From Alphaproteobacteria bacterium (lineage in GTDB: Bacteria; Pseudomonadota; Alphaproteobacteria; Caulobacterales; Maricaulaceae): a stretch of DNA of 64,000 nt. Position numbers and translations under genes: made by a program. Numbering within the stretch: position 1 is the stretch's first letter; each line of letters opens with the position of its first letter. Below the pieces are notes generated by a model that saw only the letters and a list, made by a program, of their open reading frames with translations, did not search any database and was not told the DNA's origin. Below, piece by piece: positions 51,997-61,366 of the stretch. The DNA is taken from assembly GCA_024278855.1 (NCBI GenBank), contig JAJRSJ010000022.1, forward strand, positions 1-64,000, in the 5' to 3' direction.

Positions 51997-52189
51997 TGTA
52001 ACGCCCTGTATAGCTGTCCTCTGGACAGGCCTTGATCCCGTGCGACATCCCGTGCGACTGGCCAAATCCAATGTCGGTAAGCCCATACCGTACTACAATG
52101 TCAACAATTTGGTAGCATAAAGCCTGACTACCGGGTATAATGCGCTACTCAACAAATTTTTCTTAGTTGCACAAATTCAGGGGATAGCC

Positions 52190-52552
52190 ATGAAATTATT
52201 AGCAAATTTATTGACCGCTTTTGTTGCTCTAAGCCATATCGGGTTTTTGGTGTTGGAAATGTTTTATTGGAAAACCGCTTTGGGGCAAAAAATATTTGAT
52301 TTAACCCCGGAATTTGCGGAGCAATCGGCAGTTCTTGCCGCCAATCAGGGGCTTTATAACGGGTTCTTGGCCGCCGGATTGATATGGGGCCTGATGTCCA
52401 AACGCACTGATCTCAAGATTTTCTTTCTTTTATGTATTGTGGTCGCCGGGATTTTTGGCGGGCTTACGGCCAGCACATCCATTCTGTTTATTCAGGCGGC
52501 ACCTGCGCTTATTGCTTTAGCCCTAGTGTGGTTGTCCCGGCAGAAAAATTAA
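52190..52552 (+). CDS. DUF1304 membrane protein
   Basis: 120 residues, four membrane helices. ALSHIGFLVLEMFYWKTALG and ANQGLYNGFLAAGLIWGL are the recognisable blocks of DUF1304. GGGGATAGCC precedes the ATG. Function unknown. The next gene starts 23 bases downstream. Confidence 0.85.
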   Translation: MKLLANLLTAFVALSHIGFLVLEMFYWKTALGQKIFDLTPEFAEQSAVLAANQGLYNGFLAAGLIWGLMSKRTDLKIFFLLCIVVAGIFGGLTASTSILFIQAAPALIALALVWLSRQKN

Positions 52553-52575
52553 ACAAATTCAAAGCGGTCATCAAT

Positions 52576-53537
52576 ATGGGTATCAAATTTGCGAATATTA
52601 CCGACTTGGTATATGGCTTGGGACTAGTGCTAGGCTTGGCGGCCTGCGCAGACACAGCTCCGATTGCAAACTGCACCGCTAATTTGTTCGTTCTCGGTAC
52701 GGCCCAAGATGCGGGCAAGCCGCAAATCGGGCAACACGCCGACCCGGCCTGGCGCGACGGCGGCTTGATCCGCACGGCCAGTTCGCTCGCCTTGGTGAAC
52801 ACAGCAGACAATCAATTCTACCTGTTCGATGCGACCCCCGACATCAAATTTCAGCTTTATGCTTTGGCCCAATATAGCAAGCAGGCAGACATGGAATTAG
52901 CTGCCGTCTTCCTGACCCACGGTCATATGGGGCATTATCTTGGGCTAGCCCAGCTTGGCCGCGAAGCTATGGGAGCCAAGAATATCCCCGTTTACGCCAT
53001 GCCCAAGATGCAAAGTTTTTTGGAAACCAACGGGCCGTGGGATTTGCTTGTCAAACTCGGTAACATTGATATCAAACCGCTAACCGACCAAAACCCGGTC
53101 AAGCTCGGCGGTGACATTACCGTCACCCCCTTCTTAGTGCCGCATAGGGGCGAATACACTGAAACCGTTGGGTTTCGCATTGAAGGGGCGAGGAAATCGG
53201 CCATTTATCTGCCGGATATTGATAGTTGGGAAAAATGGGACGAAATGGGGACGCAATTAGAAGATATTGTCGCCGCCAATGATTATCTGTTTCTGGATGC
53301 AACATTTTACAGCGGCGACGAATTGCCGGGACGCGATATGTCAAAAATTCCGCACCCGACCATTACCCACACCGTAAAGCGGCTTGAAGCCCTGCCCCCA
53401 ATGGAGCGCGCCAAATCCATTTCACCCATCTAAACCACACAAACCCGGCCCAGGACGAAATAACCATTGTTTCCAAAACCATAGAAGAAGCCGGGTTTAA
53501 AGTCGCCAAAACTGGGCAGCAGTTTTGCCTAGATTAG
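52576..53537 (+). pseudogene. PqqB-like metallo-beta-lactamase-fold lipoprotein, frameshifted near its end
   Basis: Starts at the ATG at 52576 with a lipoprotein signal (GLAAC). VLGTAQDAGKPQIG and the metal motif THGHMGHYLGL (about 113-123) place it with PqqB-like hydrolases. The open frame ends early at 53433 after ERAKSISPI. One frame over, the sequence reads IHFTHLNHTNPAQDEITIVS and continues to TAG at 53537, exactly the conserved end of the family. Loss of one A in the AAA run at 53413-53415 explains it. Either a recent mutation or a homopolymer sequencing error. Not a PQQ operon: no other pqq gene is near. Confidence 0.85.
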
Positions 53538-54062
53538 TTACTCCGTATAAACACCCGGTTTGATGGAGCTTATGATGCTGTCGGCGCCGTAGACATTATC
53601 GGGCACATGATCTGTCGCATTCATCAGGATGATTTCCATACTGGCCGTGATTTTTGAGCCTTGCAAAGCGCCGGCAATATCATTGATGCCAATCCCCACG
53701 CCTACATTTGTGCGTGAGCCGCGCCCATATCCCCGCCCATAACCATAACCACCACTGCCAACCCCGATGCCGACACTGGTCGAAACCGGCGAACCGCTAC
53801 GGCTACGGCTATTGGTCGCACTGCCGATCACCCGAAAATGGCTAAACCCTGCACCTTTGGTCAGCTCGGCTGCCCGCAAAAGAGCCAGGCTGCGGGCTTC
53901 ATCTGCATTTCGGCCCGTGAAACTAACCTGGAAGCGGTCGCTTTCAATCTGTTGGCTTGCAAAGCCGAGCCCGGTATTTTGCGCCGGGCCGTAGGCGGTC
54001 GGCCCTGTGGCGCACGCCCCTAACAACATGATTGCAATTCCGGATAAAAATATGTTTTTCAT
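53538..54062 (-). CDS. CC0125/CC1285-type lipoprotein
   Basis: 174 residues, lipobox LGAC with Cys17. The middle YGPAQNTGLGFASQQIESDR and FTGRNADEARSLALLRAAEL follow the CC0125/CC1285 pattern, a small lipoprotein family of alphaproteobacteria. A Ser/Gly/Tyr/Arg-rich loop (VGSGGYGYGRGYGRGSRTNV) precedes the C-terminal strand. Function unknown. Tail-to-tail with the metallo-hydrolase gene with no gap. Confidence 0.75.
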   Translation of the reverse strand: MKNIFLSGIAIMLLGACATGPTAYGPAQNTGLGFASQQIESDRFQVSFTGRNADEARSLALLRAAELTKGAGFSHFRVIGSATNSRSRSGSPVSTSVGIGVGSGGYGYGRGYGRGSRTNVGVGIGINDIAGALQGSKITASMEIILMNATDHVPDNVYGADSIISSIKPGVYTE

Positions 54063-54171
54063 AGCTCAGCCCCTTTTGAAGCATTTGGTTCGCGCCCTTA
54101 TACACCAAATCATCCAAAAGTAAAAATCACAATGCAGTGCAATTACAGCCCTTCACCTACCTGCAAGCACA

Positions 54172-54555
54172 TTATCCTGACGGTATTTCCATGTGAAATA
54201 TATTGCATTTATTGCCGTCCGGATCGCGGAAATACCCGGCGTAAAAACTACCGTCTCCGCGTGGGCCGGCCGGGCCTTCGTCGGTTGCGCCCAACTCCAA
54301 AGCCTTGGCGTAGATTTTGTCAACCATTGCCGGACTTTCCACCATAAAGGCAGTCATGGCACCATTGCCGACACTTGCTTGCTCGCCGTCATGGGGTTTG
54401 CATATACAAAATGCGGTTTCGGTCGGGGATCCGGCCCAGGCAATAAATTTATCGTCCTGCATCATGCGCGACGCACCCATTTCGCCCATGAGCGCATCAT
54501 AAAACGCCGCTGATTTCTCGAAATTATTGGTTCCCACCATTTGATAGCCAATCAT
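54172..54555 (-). CDS. VOC (glyoxalase/bleomycin resistance) superfamily protein
   Basis: 127 residues from the ATG at 54555 with GGAG 8 bases upstream; the longer frame is not used. Two beta-alpha-beta-beta-beta modules are visible: MVGTNNFEKSAAFYDALMGE at the start and YAGYFRDPDGNKCNIFH at the end with a metal-type Asp/Glu region. These proteins range from glyoxalases to resistance proteins; no substrate can be named. Confidence 0.85.
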   Translation of the reverse strand: MIGYQMVGTNNFEKSAAFYDALMGEMGASRMMQDDKFIAWAGSPTETAFCICKPHDGEQASVGNGAMTAFMVESPAMVDKIYAKALELGATDEGPAGPRGDGSFYAGYFRDPDGNKCNIFHMEIPSG

Positions 54556-54667
54556 AATATTCTCCACTTTTAATTGATTGCGGAAAGAGTATAGCTTGAT
54601 TTTACCCAACAACCCAATTTATAATTGACTATCCACCATTCGGATTTGCTTATCAAAAGTTTAGCTT

Positions 54668-55081
54668 ATGACCAATACATATAGCATTATTGACCTGCTT
54701 AAGCCGCTCGCTTTAACGGTGATTATTGACAACAAAATCCGTGACCCGGAATTGTCGTCCTTTATCGTCCAAGCGGAAGGTATTTTGGATTTACTCGGCC
54801 ATAGCGATGCCTTGACCGCAAAGGATATATTGGCCTGGTTTCATGAACACGAAACGGCACTCGTGGCGCGCATTAAAGACGCCCGCAAAAACACCTATGT
54901 CCTCACGGCTCTAACCCGCTTTAAAGATGATGATATGGCCATTGAAGCCATGTACGATTCTATGTTGGCCATTTCCATTTCCGACAAGGAATATCATGTG
55001 GACGAGTCTGATCTGATAAAATCCGCCGCCAGCCTGTGGGGCTATGAACGCCCACCTTTTAAAACCGTTGGCCGTAGATAA
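54668..55081 (+). CDS. TerB-like helical protein
   Basis: 137 residues, all-helical and acidic. AMYDSMLAISISDKEYHVDE followed by SDLIKSAASLWG resembles the metal-binding acidic helix pair of TerB/DjlA-type domains. It may be a metal or stress-related cytoplasmic protein. Six bases separate it from the LysE gene, so they are probably co-transcribed. Confidence 0.5.
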   Translation: MTNTYSIIDLLKPLALTVIIDNKIRDPELSSFIVQAEGILDLLGHSDALTAKDILAWFHEHETALVARIKDARKNTYVLTALTRFKDDDMAIEAMYDSMLAISISDKEYHVDESDLIKSAASLWGYERPPFKTVGRR

Positions 55082-55087
55082 ACCGCC

Positions 55088-55729
55088 GTGATTGACTGGG
55101 CAGTATTTGGTTCGCTGATCGGACTTGTGTTTGTGGCTAGCATGACACCTGGGCCAAATAATTTTATGTTGATGTCTTCTGGTGCATTATTTGGCTTTAA
55201 GCGCTCAATGCCACATATTTTGGGTGTTACATTCGGGTTTCCGGCTTTGCTGATTGCCACCATTTACGGGTTGGGGGCATTACTGGAGCGTTTGCCTTGG
55301 TTGGTCACTATCGTAACAACAATCGGGGCGGGTTGGCTAGCGTGGATGGCGGTTAAATTTCTTCTTGCGGCCCGCCATATAGCTTTAGCGAAACATGGCG
55401 GAGACGTAAACACCAGACCCGCCAACCGCGCCCGCCCATTTCGTTTTTACGAAGCCGCCTTATTTCAGTGGGCCAATCCTAAAGCCGTTTTCATGGCCCT
55501 GACCACATCAGGGGCTTTTGTATCCCTGTCTCCCAACATTCATATGCGCGCCGTGCTCATTACCTCAGCCTTTATAGCTTTCGCGTTCTTGGCCACAACA
55601 GTGTGGACATTGGCAGGCAGCACATTAAGCCGGGCCATGTCCCAAGGACGCTCTGCGGTGGTGTTGAATATTATCATGGGTGTGCTACTTTTGGGCACTG
55701 CCGTCATTATTCTCATGAGCAGCGTATAA
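55088..55729 (+). CDS. LysE/RhtB family exporter
   Basis: 213 residues with a GTG start; no ATG is near. Six membrane helices. VASMTPGPNNFMLMSSGALF near residues 17-36 is the family signature with the PGP motif. QWANPKAVFMALTTSGAFVS near 130 is the second conserved block. Exports an amino acid or a derivative; the substrate is not readable. Confidence 0.92.
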   Translation: MIDWAVFGSLIGLVFVASMTPGPNNFMLMSSGALFGFKRSMPHILGVTFGFPALLIATIYGLGALLERLPWLVTIVTTIGAGWLAWMAVKFLLAARHIALAKHGGDVNTRPANRARPFRFYEAALFQWANPKAVFMALTTSGAFVSLSPNIHMRAVLITSAFIAFAFLATTVWTLAGSTLSRAMSQGRSAVVLNIIMGVLLLGTAVIILMSSV

Positions 55730-55827
55730 AATGGAGCAGCGTATAGAGCGCTTAGTGCGTTTAAATTATTCGTACATTAACTCCCGTGCGGTAATAATTT
55801 TCTCATATTATTGCGCAGGGGAAACAA

Positions 55828-56550
55828 ATGACGCCCATATTTAAATTGGTAAAAGCACTCAATAAAATCGGCGGGTTTAACCTGCTTGTGCCTCCTAAAA
55901 CACGGCTGATATTGGCGTTGGTGGTCATACTCGCGCCTGGCCTGTTGCTTCTAGCCGTATTGGCACAGCCCTGGGTTGAACCGAAATGGATGTTTTTGGA
56001 TATGTTGACGGCGGCAGAGTTTTCTGATGATTGTTGCCATGTTTATTACGGCTTTATGTCCAATCTGGGCATATTTCTCTGGGTGGCAACGGCGGCGATT
56101 AGCCTGTTCGCGGCCATGATATTTTACAACTGGAAAAGCGATAAAGCCCTGTTCAGATTTGCGCTCACGTCCGGGCTGTTTTCGGGTTGGCTCGCTTTGG
56201 ACGACGGGTTTTTATTGCACGAAACCGTCCTACCCAAGCTAGGCATTGGGCAAAACCTTGTGCTGGCGATTTATGTTCTCTTGGCGCTTAGTTATATTCT
56301 GTCGTCTTGGCGGGTGATCTTGTCGTCTGAATATTGGATATTGGCTTTGGCCGTATTTGGTGTGAGCCTCAGCCTTGGCGTTGATGTGATCCTGCACAGC
56401 ATAGACCAGACCGTGATCATTATAGAAGACAGTGCCAAGTTTTTCGGCTTGTTTCTCTGGTTCGCATTTCACGCCACGACGTTGGTTGTCGCGATGCAAA
56501 ACCACGGGCCTGTAAAACAAGGGGCTGCAAAACAAAGGTCTGCAAAATGA
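55828..56550 (+). CDS. Six-to-seven-helix membrane protein of a surface-polymer cluster
   Basis: 240 residues; not recognised. Hydrophobic helices alternate with short loops. A distinctive acidic loop WLALDDGFLLHETVLPKLG lies near 118-136, and a matching GVDVILHSIDQTVIIIEDSA near 188-207. Both carry Asp and His in membrane-proximal positions, so metal or substrate contact is possible. The C-terminal tail repeats Lys-Gln-x-x-Ala-Lys. Its TGA overlaps the flippase ATG (ATGA), so the two are translationally coupled. AGGGGAAACAA precedes the ATG. Confidence 0.75.
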   Translation: MTPIFKLVKALNKIGGFNLLVPPKTRLILALVVILAPGLLLLAVLAQPWVEPKWMFLDMLTAAEFSDDCCHVYYGFMSNLGIFLWVATAAISLFAAMIFYNWKSDKALFRFALTSGLFSGWLALDDGFLLHETVLPKLGIGQNLVLAIYVLLALSYILSSWRVILSSEYWILALAVFGVSLSLGVDVILHSIDQTVIIIEDSAKFFGLFLWFAFHATTLVVAMQNHGPVKQGAAKQRSAK

Positions 56551-58001
56551 AACTGGCGCGGCATTTATTAGGCTATGCGCCGGTAAAACTTGTCGCCGCC
56601 CTGTGTGCCTTTGGCGGCATATATGTCTTCACCCGCCTGCTGAGCGCCGAAGAATATGGCCGTTATGCCTTGATGTTTTCGGTCATGGCACTGATGCACA
56701 CATTTAGTTTGACATGGGTCTAGGCTGCCGCCTACCGGTTTACCGCCAAAGCGCAAAAAGCGGGGCATTTACCGGACCATTTCCGCACATCTCTCATCTT
56801 GCTGTTGCGGGCTTTGGGCCTTGGTTTGTTTCTGGTTGTTCTTCTGCTCATCATAACATGGGACATGCCAAATTACCGCGCTTTCGTGCCGTATATTGCA
56901 CTTTTACTGCCCTTTAACACCATGATTAAAATTGCAATGGAAGCCCATAAGGCAAGCCAGCGGGTTAAACATTATGCACTGGTCTCCATGTCAAAAATGC
57001 TGTTGGGTTTTATGGTCGGGGCCTTGCTGGCCTGGCAAGCCGGCTTGGGGGCTGTGGCACCATTTGCGGGCCTGTTATTTGCCTCGGCCTTTCTGGTTAT
57101 TATTGAAGGGCGGTGGCTGCTCAAACAAGCGGCCGGCGGACAGTCTGACAAGAAGACACGCCGCGCCTGGTTATCATACGGCATCCCTACGGCCATTGCG
57201 TTGATGTTGGATATGCTGCTGTCCTCCGGGGACAGGTTTTTCATTGCTTATTTTATCGACGAGGCGGCGGTCGGCGGCTATGCGGCCGGCTATGGGGTCG
57301 CCGATAAAACCGTGCTTGTCTTGTGTGCCTGGGTGGCTATGGCCGGCTCGCCCTTGATGATGGCGGCCTATGAAAAAGGCGGGCGGGCTGCGGCTCAAGC
57401 GCAATCTAGGAATTTCGTCACTATGTTGTTACTGGTCGGGCTTCCCGCTGCTACGGGGTTGGCTCTGGTCGCAGATCCATTAGCGGAGGCTATGATCGGC
57501 GAAAATGTGCGCGCACAAGCCAAGAAGATCATTCCGTGGATTGCCTTTGCCGGCCTGTTCAACGGCCTGCTGATCCATTATTTCTCCGAGAGCTTTAATC
57601 TCGCTCACAAAACCCGCACCAGAGCCCTGTTAATGCTCGTGCCTTTGGTGATGAATATCGTCCTCAACATCATCCTCATCCCCATATACGGGGTGATGGG
57701 CGCAGTCATATCCACATTGGCGTGCTATATTACGGCAGTGGTCTTGCTCGGCATGGTCGGGCGACAATATGTCCGTCTCGGTATCCCTGTAAAAAATACA
57801 GTACTGATCATAATCGCCTGCGCCGCCATGTGGCCGGTGATTGCGCTCGTGCCTGCTTATGGTAGTTGGACGGAATTGCTTGTCAAAGCGGCAGCAGGCG
57901 GCAGTGTTTACGCTAGCATGATCTATATGCTCAATGTGGCAAATACACGTCAATTTGCGCGGAAAATCATAGCGAAGTTTATAATGACTAAATTAGTTTA
58001 A
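56547..58001 (+). pseudogene. Oligosaccharide flippase (Wzx-type) interrupted by an in-frame TAG
   Basis: The frame opens at ATG 56547 (MKLARHLLGYAPVKLVAALC) and reads a normal first helix pair with FTRLLSAEEYGRYALMFSVM. Codon 59 (56721-56723) is TAG. It then continues without any shift as AAAYRFTAKAQKAGHLPDHF through about ten more helices to 58001. The whole of about 484 codons has the length and helix pattern of polysaccharide exporters of the MATE/Wzx type, which flip lipid-linked oligosaccharides. Internal starts such as 56799 would lack the first helices. One base change from CAG or GAG would restore it. Either a real null allele or an error. Confidence 0.85.
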
Positions 58002-58077
58002 TCATTATAATATTTTCGAAAATAGCTTTGTATTTCTAGCTCAAATAGATGTGAGGTTTTTAGGGTCTGCCCCTTTT

Positions 58078-58116
58078 TTACTTGGCCGGATTACTTGGCC
58101 GGATTACTTAACCGGG
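58078..58116. repeat. 13-bp tandem repeat across the ATP-grasp stop codon
   Basis: TTACTTGGCCGGA occurs at 58078-58090 and 58091-58103, and a diverged TTACTTAACCGGG follows at 58104-58116. The stop codon of the ATP-grasp gene lies in the third unit. Each unit supplies a TAA on the minus strand. Confidence 0.8.
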
Positions 58117-59333
58117 GCAATGCCGGGCATAGTACCGCGTTTTGCTTGGCGGCGTTTTTCTCGGATAGGCGCAATAATTTTATTACCGTAAACCCCCAGT
58201 GTCGGCAAGGGGTCTAAGGGATCGAATATAGCGTGATGGCAACGCGCCGCGTCCCAAAAGGCACGGGCCAGACGGGTCGTAAATTCCCAAGCGCTGATTT
58301 TCCGGTTTTTCAGCAAGCTGCCCAACATGGTCAGTTCGCCCTTCGTCCAAGTATATTCCACCCCGATTTTCAAATTCCACGGGTCGCTAAGAGCCGCAAC
58401 CGGTTCGCCGTGGGCGATATTAAGCCCCCAAACACTGTGGGTTAGTCCGGCGCATTCAGAAATGCGGGCCAGGCTGACGCGGGGGTTTAGCTCCATAAAT
58501 GTCACTTCGCCTGTACCCGGTTCGACAATATATTGCAAACAGCCCGTATATGAATAGTTCATTTCTTTTACAAAGGCTTCCACCGAAGCTTTGATGATAG
58601 GGTTAGGTTTCACCGTAATGCCGTAGGTGGTATACCCGGTTCCGTCGTTTTCATGGGTACGGGCCGCGCAGATTTCCACCGCGCCCAGAATCTTGCCCGC
58701 TTGGGCCGAATAAATCACACTATGGCGCGGCCCGGACAGATATTTTTGTAATACCAGTTCCGGATGTTCTGTCGGCCAATGAGGGAACCTAGCTTCAAAT
58801 GCGGCCTTGTCTTTTAAGATCAGCGCTTTGCGGCCAAATATATAGGCGTCCACAATGGATGGTTTGATGATAAATGGATAACCGATTTCGGCTATTGCAT
58901 CTTGAATATCCGCCATGTTGGTGATTTTTTTGTAAGCTGCCAAAGGGCCGTTAATGCGGCTACACAGATCAAACATATTGGTTTTATCTGTTGCCGCCGC
59001 AATGATTTCGCGGCTCGGGAGTATCAATTTCGCCTGGGTTTCCAGAAAGTCCCGGTGGCGGGTCACAAAACGGATACCGGCTTCATTGACCGGTTGGATA
59101 CTGTCAATTTCAGGATGGGCCAACAGCCAGTCGCGAATAGGTGCAAATGGTTCGTCCGTACCCGGTTCCAAAGGCGCGTGCCAGAAAGATTTGTCTACAT
59201 AACGCGACCATTCCAGATAATTGCTATAAATTGAAACCCCGGCGTGCACCTTATGCCCCGCCCGTGACAGGGCGCGGGCGACAGGAAATGCCATGCGCGC
59301 ATCCCCAATCAACAATATAGTATGGCGGGTCAT
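58104..59333 (-). CDS. ATP-grasp family ligase
   Basis: 409 residues. ILLIGDARMAFPVARALSRA at the start is the pre-ATP-grasp Rossmann segment. IGYPFIIKPSIVDAYIFG near 150-167 carries the ATP-binding Lys. CLQYIVEPGTGEVTFMELNPRVS near 270-292 has the Glu and Asn that bind magnesium. It is closest in style to carbamoyl-phosphate-synthase-like ligases of surface-polysaccharide or peptide loci. It joins a carboxylate to an amine; substrates unknown. Its ATG overlaps the GNAT gene stop (ATGA), implying joint translation. Confidence 0.85.
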   Translation of the reverse strand: MTRHTILLIGDARMAFPVARALSRAGHKVHAGVSIYSNYLEWSRYVDKSFWHAPLEPGTDEPFAPIRDWLLAHPEIDSIQPVNEAGIRFVTRHRDFLETQAKLILPSREIIAAATDKTNMFDLCSRINGPLAAYKKITNMADIQDAIAEIGYPFIIKPSIVDAYIFGRKALILKDKAAFEARFPHWPTEHPELVLQKYLSGPRHSVIYSAQAGKILGAVEICAARTHENDGTGYTTYGITVKPNPIIKASVEAFVKEMNYSYTGCLQYIVEPGTGEVTFMELNPRVSLARISECAGLTHSVWGLNIAHGEPVAALSDPWNLKIGVEYTWTKGELTMLGSLLKNRKISAWEFTTRLARAFWDAARCHHAIFDPLDPLPTLGVYGNKIIAPIREKRRQAKRGTMPGIAPVK

Positions 59334-60472
59334 GAGGCTTTGGACAAGAAAGGAAAGGCGGCTTTGGAAAACCCTAAAACCCGCTGCTTGGTGGAGGTTT
59401 CTGTCGATAATATTTGCTCGGTACGTCTGCGGACACGTCCCAGATTTTTTGAAATATTTTCCGGGGTTTTATCTTCCATAAATGCCCAGGTCTCGCCCAA
59501 CATGCTGACCAGATTGGTGGTTTTATCTTGGGCATGTATTGGCCCGTGGGCGATGGTGCTTGTCATATTGGTGAAGTATTTTTTATAATGCCCGTGGCCC
59601 GAACCCGCATCATAATATGCCAGCCCGTGCTTGGGTATGGCTTGCAAAATTTTATGGGTCAGCAACATGCCCGGCGAATATTTACCGAACTTTGGGTCAA
59701 ATGCCACAAGCCAACCATGTAAGAGCGTGCCGCTTCGTAGATTAAATTCTGCCGCAATCAGTTTTCCGTCAACCCGCAAGGTTGAAAGCACCGTGTTTAG
59801 ACCCGGACAAGCACCGCCGCGCAATTGCTCAAGCATTTGTTTGACCCAGATCGGTCGCAGGACATCATGGTATTTGCTGTGTGCGTATTGCTCTCTTTTC
59901 ATGGTGATTAAACGCCTGAACATTTCGGGGCATTTATCGTCAAATGTAAATACGACCTCGCTGTGTTCTTTTTCAAGCTTGCGGTCAAGACGGCCAACTT
60001 TTTTGAAAAATTTCTTGTGGGCTTGGGTTTGGTGCGCGGAAAAATCCGCCCAACCCTGGCTTAAATCAGAAATATTTGCAGTTACGGTTTCCACCGGATC
60101 TACCGTTATTTGGTCACATAAGACTAGCCCGGTTGTTCTAAATCCGGAAATATTATGGTCGTGTAAATACCGGGAAATATCAATATTTGCGCCAACGCGC
60201 ACGACAGGACCATTGCGATCGCTAAACGTACCGCCGATGCCCCGCGCCCAGCCCCCCATGCCAATATGCATGGGCCAATAGGCCAACAGCCCGTCTTGGT
60301 CTTGCTCTACACAAATAGACACGTCATTTCGAAGCTTGCCAACTAAGTGCGCAAAATCAGGGTCAAAAAACGGGCTTGCATAAGCCATTTGACCGCTGCG
60401 AAGCGCCCGAAACGCTACCCACATTTCGTCCGGTATATCAGATGCATTATAAACCTTAGGCGCAGACGTCAT
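59330..60472 (-). CDS. GNAT/FemAB-like acyltransferase (CelD/BcsL type)
   Basis: 380 residues. The second half has the GNAT fold seen in CelD-type proteins: KKFFKKVGRLDRKLEKEHSE, LIAAEFNLRSGTLLHGWLVA and FGKYSPGMLLTHKILQAI. The end carries YYDAGSGHGHYKKYFTN. Such proteins are common in exopolysaccharide and cellulose loci, where they may acylate or aminoacylate sugars. It is the first gene of a two-gene minus-strand unit with the ATP-grasp ligase, opposite the flippase pair. The 255 bases upstream show nothing definite. Confidence 0.8.
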   Translation of the reverse strand: MTSAPKVYNASDIPDEMWVAFRALRSGQMAYASPFFDPDFAHLVGKLRNDVSICVEQDQDGLLAYWPMHIGMGGWARGIGGTFSDRNGPVVRVGANIDISRYLHDHNISGFRTTGLVLCDQITVDPVETVTANISDLSQGWADFSAHQTQAHKKFFKKVGRLDRKLEKEHSEVVFTFDDKCPEMFRRLITMKREQYAHSKYHDVLRPIWVKQMLEQLRGGACPGLNTVLSTLRVDGKLIAAEFNLRSGTLLHGWLVAFDPKFGKYSPGMLLTHKILQAIPKHGLAYYDAGSGHGHYKKYFTNMTSTIAHGPIHAQDKTTNLVSMLGETWAFMEDKTPENISKNLGRVRRRTEQILSTETSTKQRVLGFSKAAFPFLSKAS

Positions 60473-60727
60473 TTATTACCCCACTCTATCCTAGCCACAG
60501 TAGAGAAAATCATTTAAAAATTAGCTAAGAAACTGCACTTGTTTATGGTTTTCTAGCTTATAGCTTTCTGGCTAAACCGTGGTGAGAAACAGAACTATCT
60601 GCACACATCTCCCAATCTATTGACACAAGTGACAATATTTAAAACAAACAAAGTTATTTTACGTTGATAAGCAGGCGCGAAAAGCATAGTTTACGGCGGC
60701 AATCTGCACTTTAACAAGGCTTAGCTT

Positions 60728-61267
60728 ATGCTCGACAGTCCGCGAGATAGTCTAACGGCACATTATCTTAAGCAACGGGCGGCATTGTTGCGGTTCTTGG
60801 TGGCACGCATGCGCAATAGAGACATTGCTGAAGATGTCATGCAAGACTTATATATCAAGCTGACCAAAGCAAACCTGCCTGAACAAATAGACAACCCGTC
60901 GGGGTTTTTGTTTCGCATGGCCGCCAATCTGGCGCTTGATCACATTCGTAAAAATGAACGGGTACGTTTACGGGATCGGGCCTGGAGTGATTTGAACCGC
61001 GAAAAGCTGGGCAATGAATATTTGGCCGATGCACCCCACGCTGATGATGCCCTGATTGCCAAACAGCGGCTCGCCGCCCTAAAGGCCCGGCTTCAATCCT
61101 TGTCGCCAAAGTCCCGTGAAGCCTTTGAGCGGCATAAATTCCGTGGCCAGTCCTATAAACAAGTTGCTCAAGATATGAACATCTCCGTCGGCACAGTCGG
61201 CAAGCATTTGGGCAAGGCCATCAAGCATATCATGGAAGCAAACCTAGAGAATACGCATGATATTTAA
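60728..61267 (+). CDS. ECF sigma factor, FecI type
   Basis: 179 residues. Region 2 spans about 12-85 (LRFLVARMRNRDIAEDVMQD, FRMAANLALDHIRKNERV) and region 4 about 115-170 (SLSPKSREAFERHKFRGQSY, ISVGTVGKHLGKAIKHIME). No other domains. It directs RNA polymerase to one or a few promoters, usually that of the receptor gene downstream. It heads the fecI-fecR-receptor unit; activity is controlled by the adjacent FecR. Confidence 0.93.
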   Translation: MLDSPRDSLTAHYLKQRAALLRFLVARMRNRDIAEDVMQDLYIKLTKANLPEQIDNPSGFLFRMAANLALDHIRKNERVRLRDRAWSDLNREKLGNEYLADAPHADDALIAKQRLAALKARLQSLSPKSREAFERHKFRGQSYKQVAQDMNISVGTVGKHLGKAIKHIMEANLENTHDI

Positions 61268-61366
61268 ACCAATATATGGGGGTGCGCCCGGTTTGGCGAC
61301 GTCTATACAGATGAGAGCAATTGTGTGCTTCACGGAGGGGCACAAACAATTAAGCAGGCTGGATAA

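Noticed and set aside
52576-53537. True PqqB of a PQQ operon
   Set aside because: It is a lipoprotein, and no pqqA, C, D or E gene is nearby.
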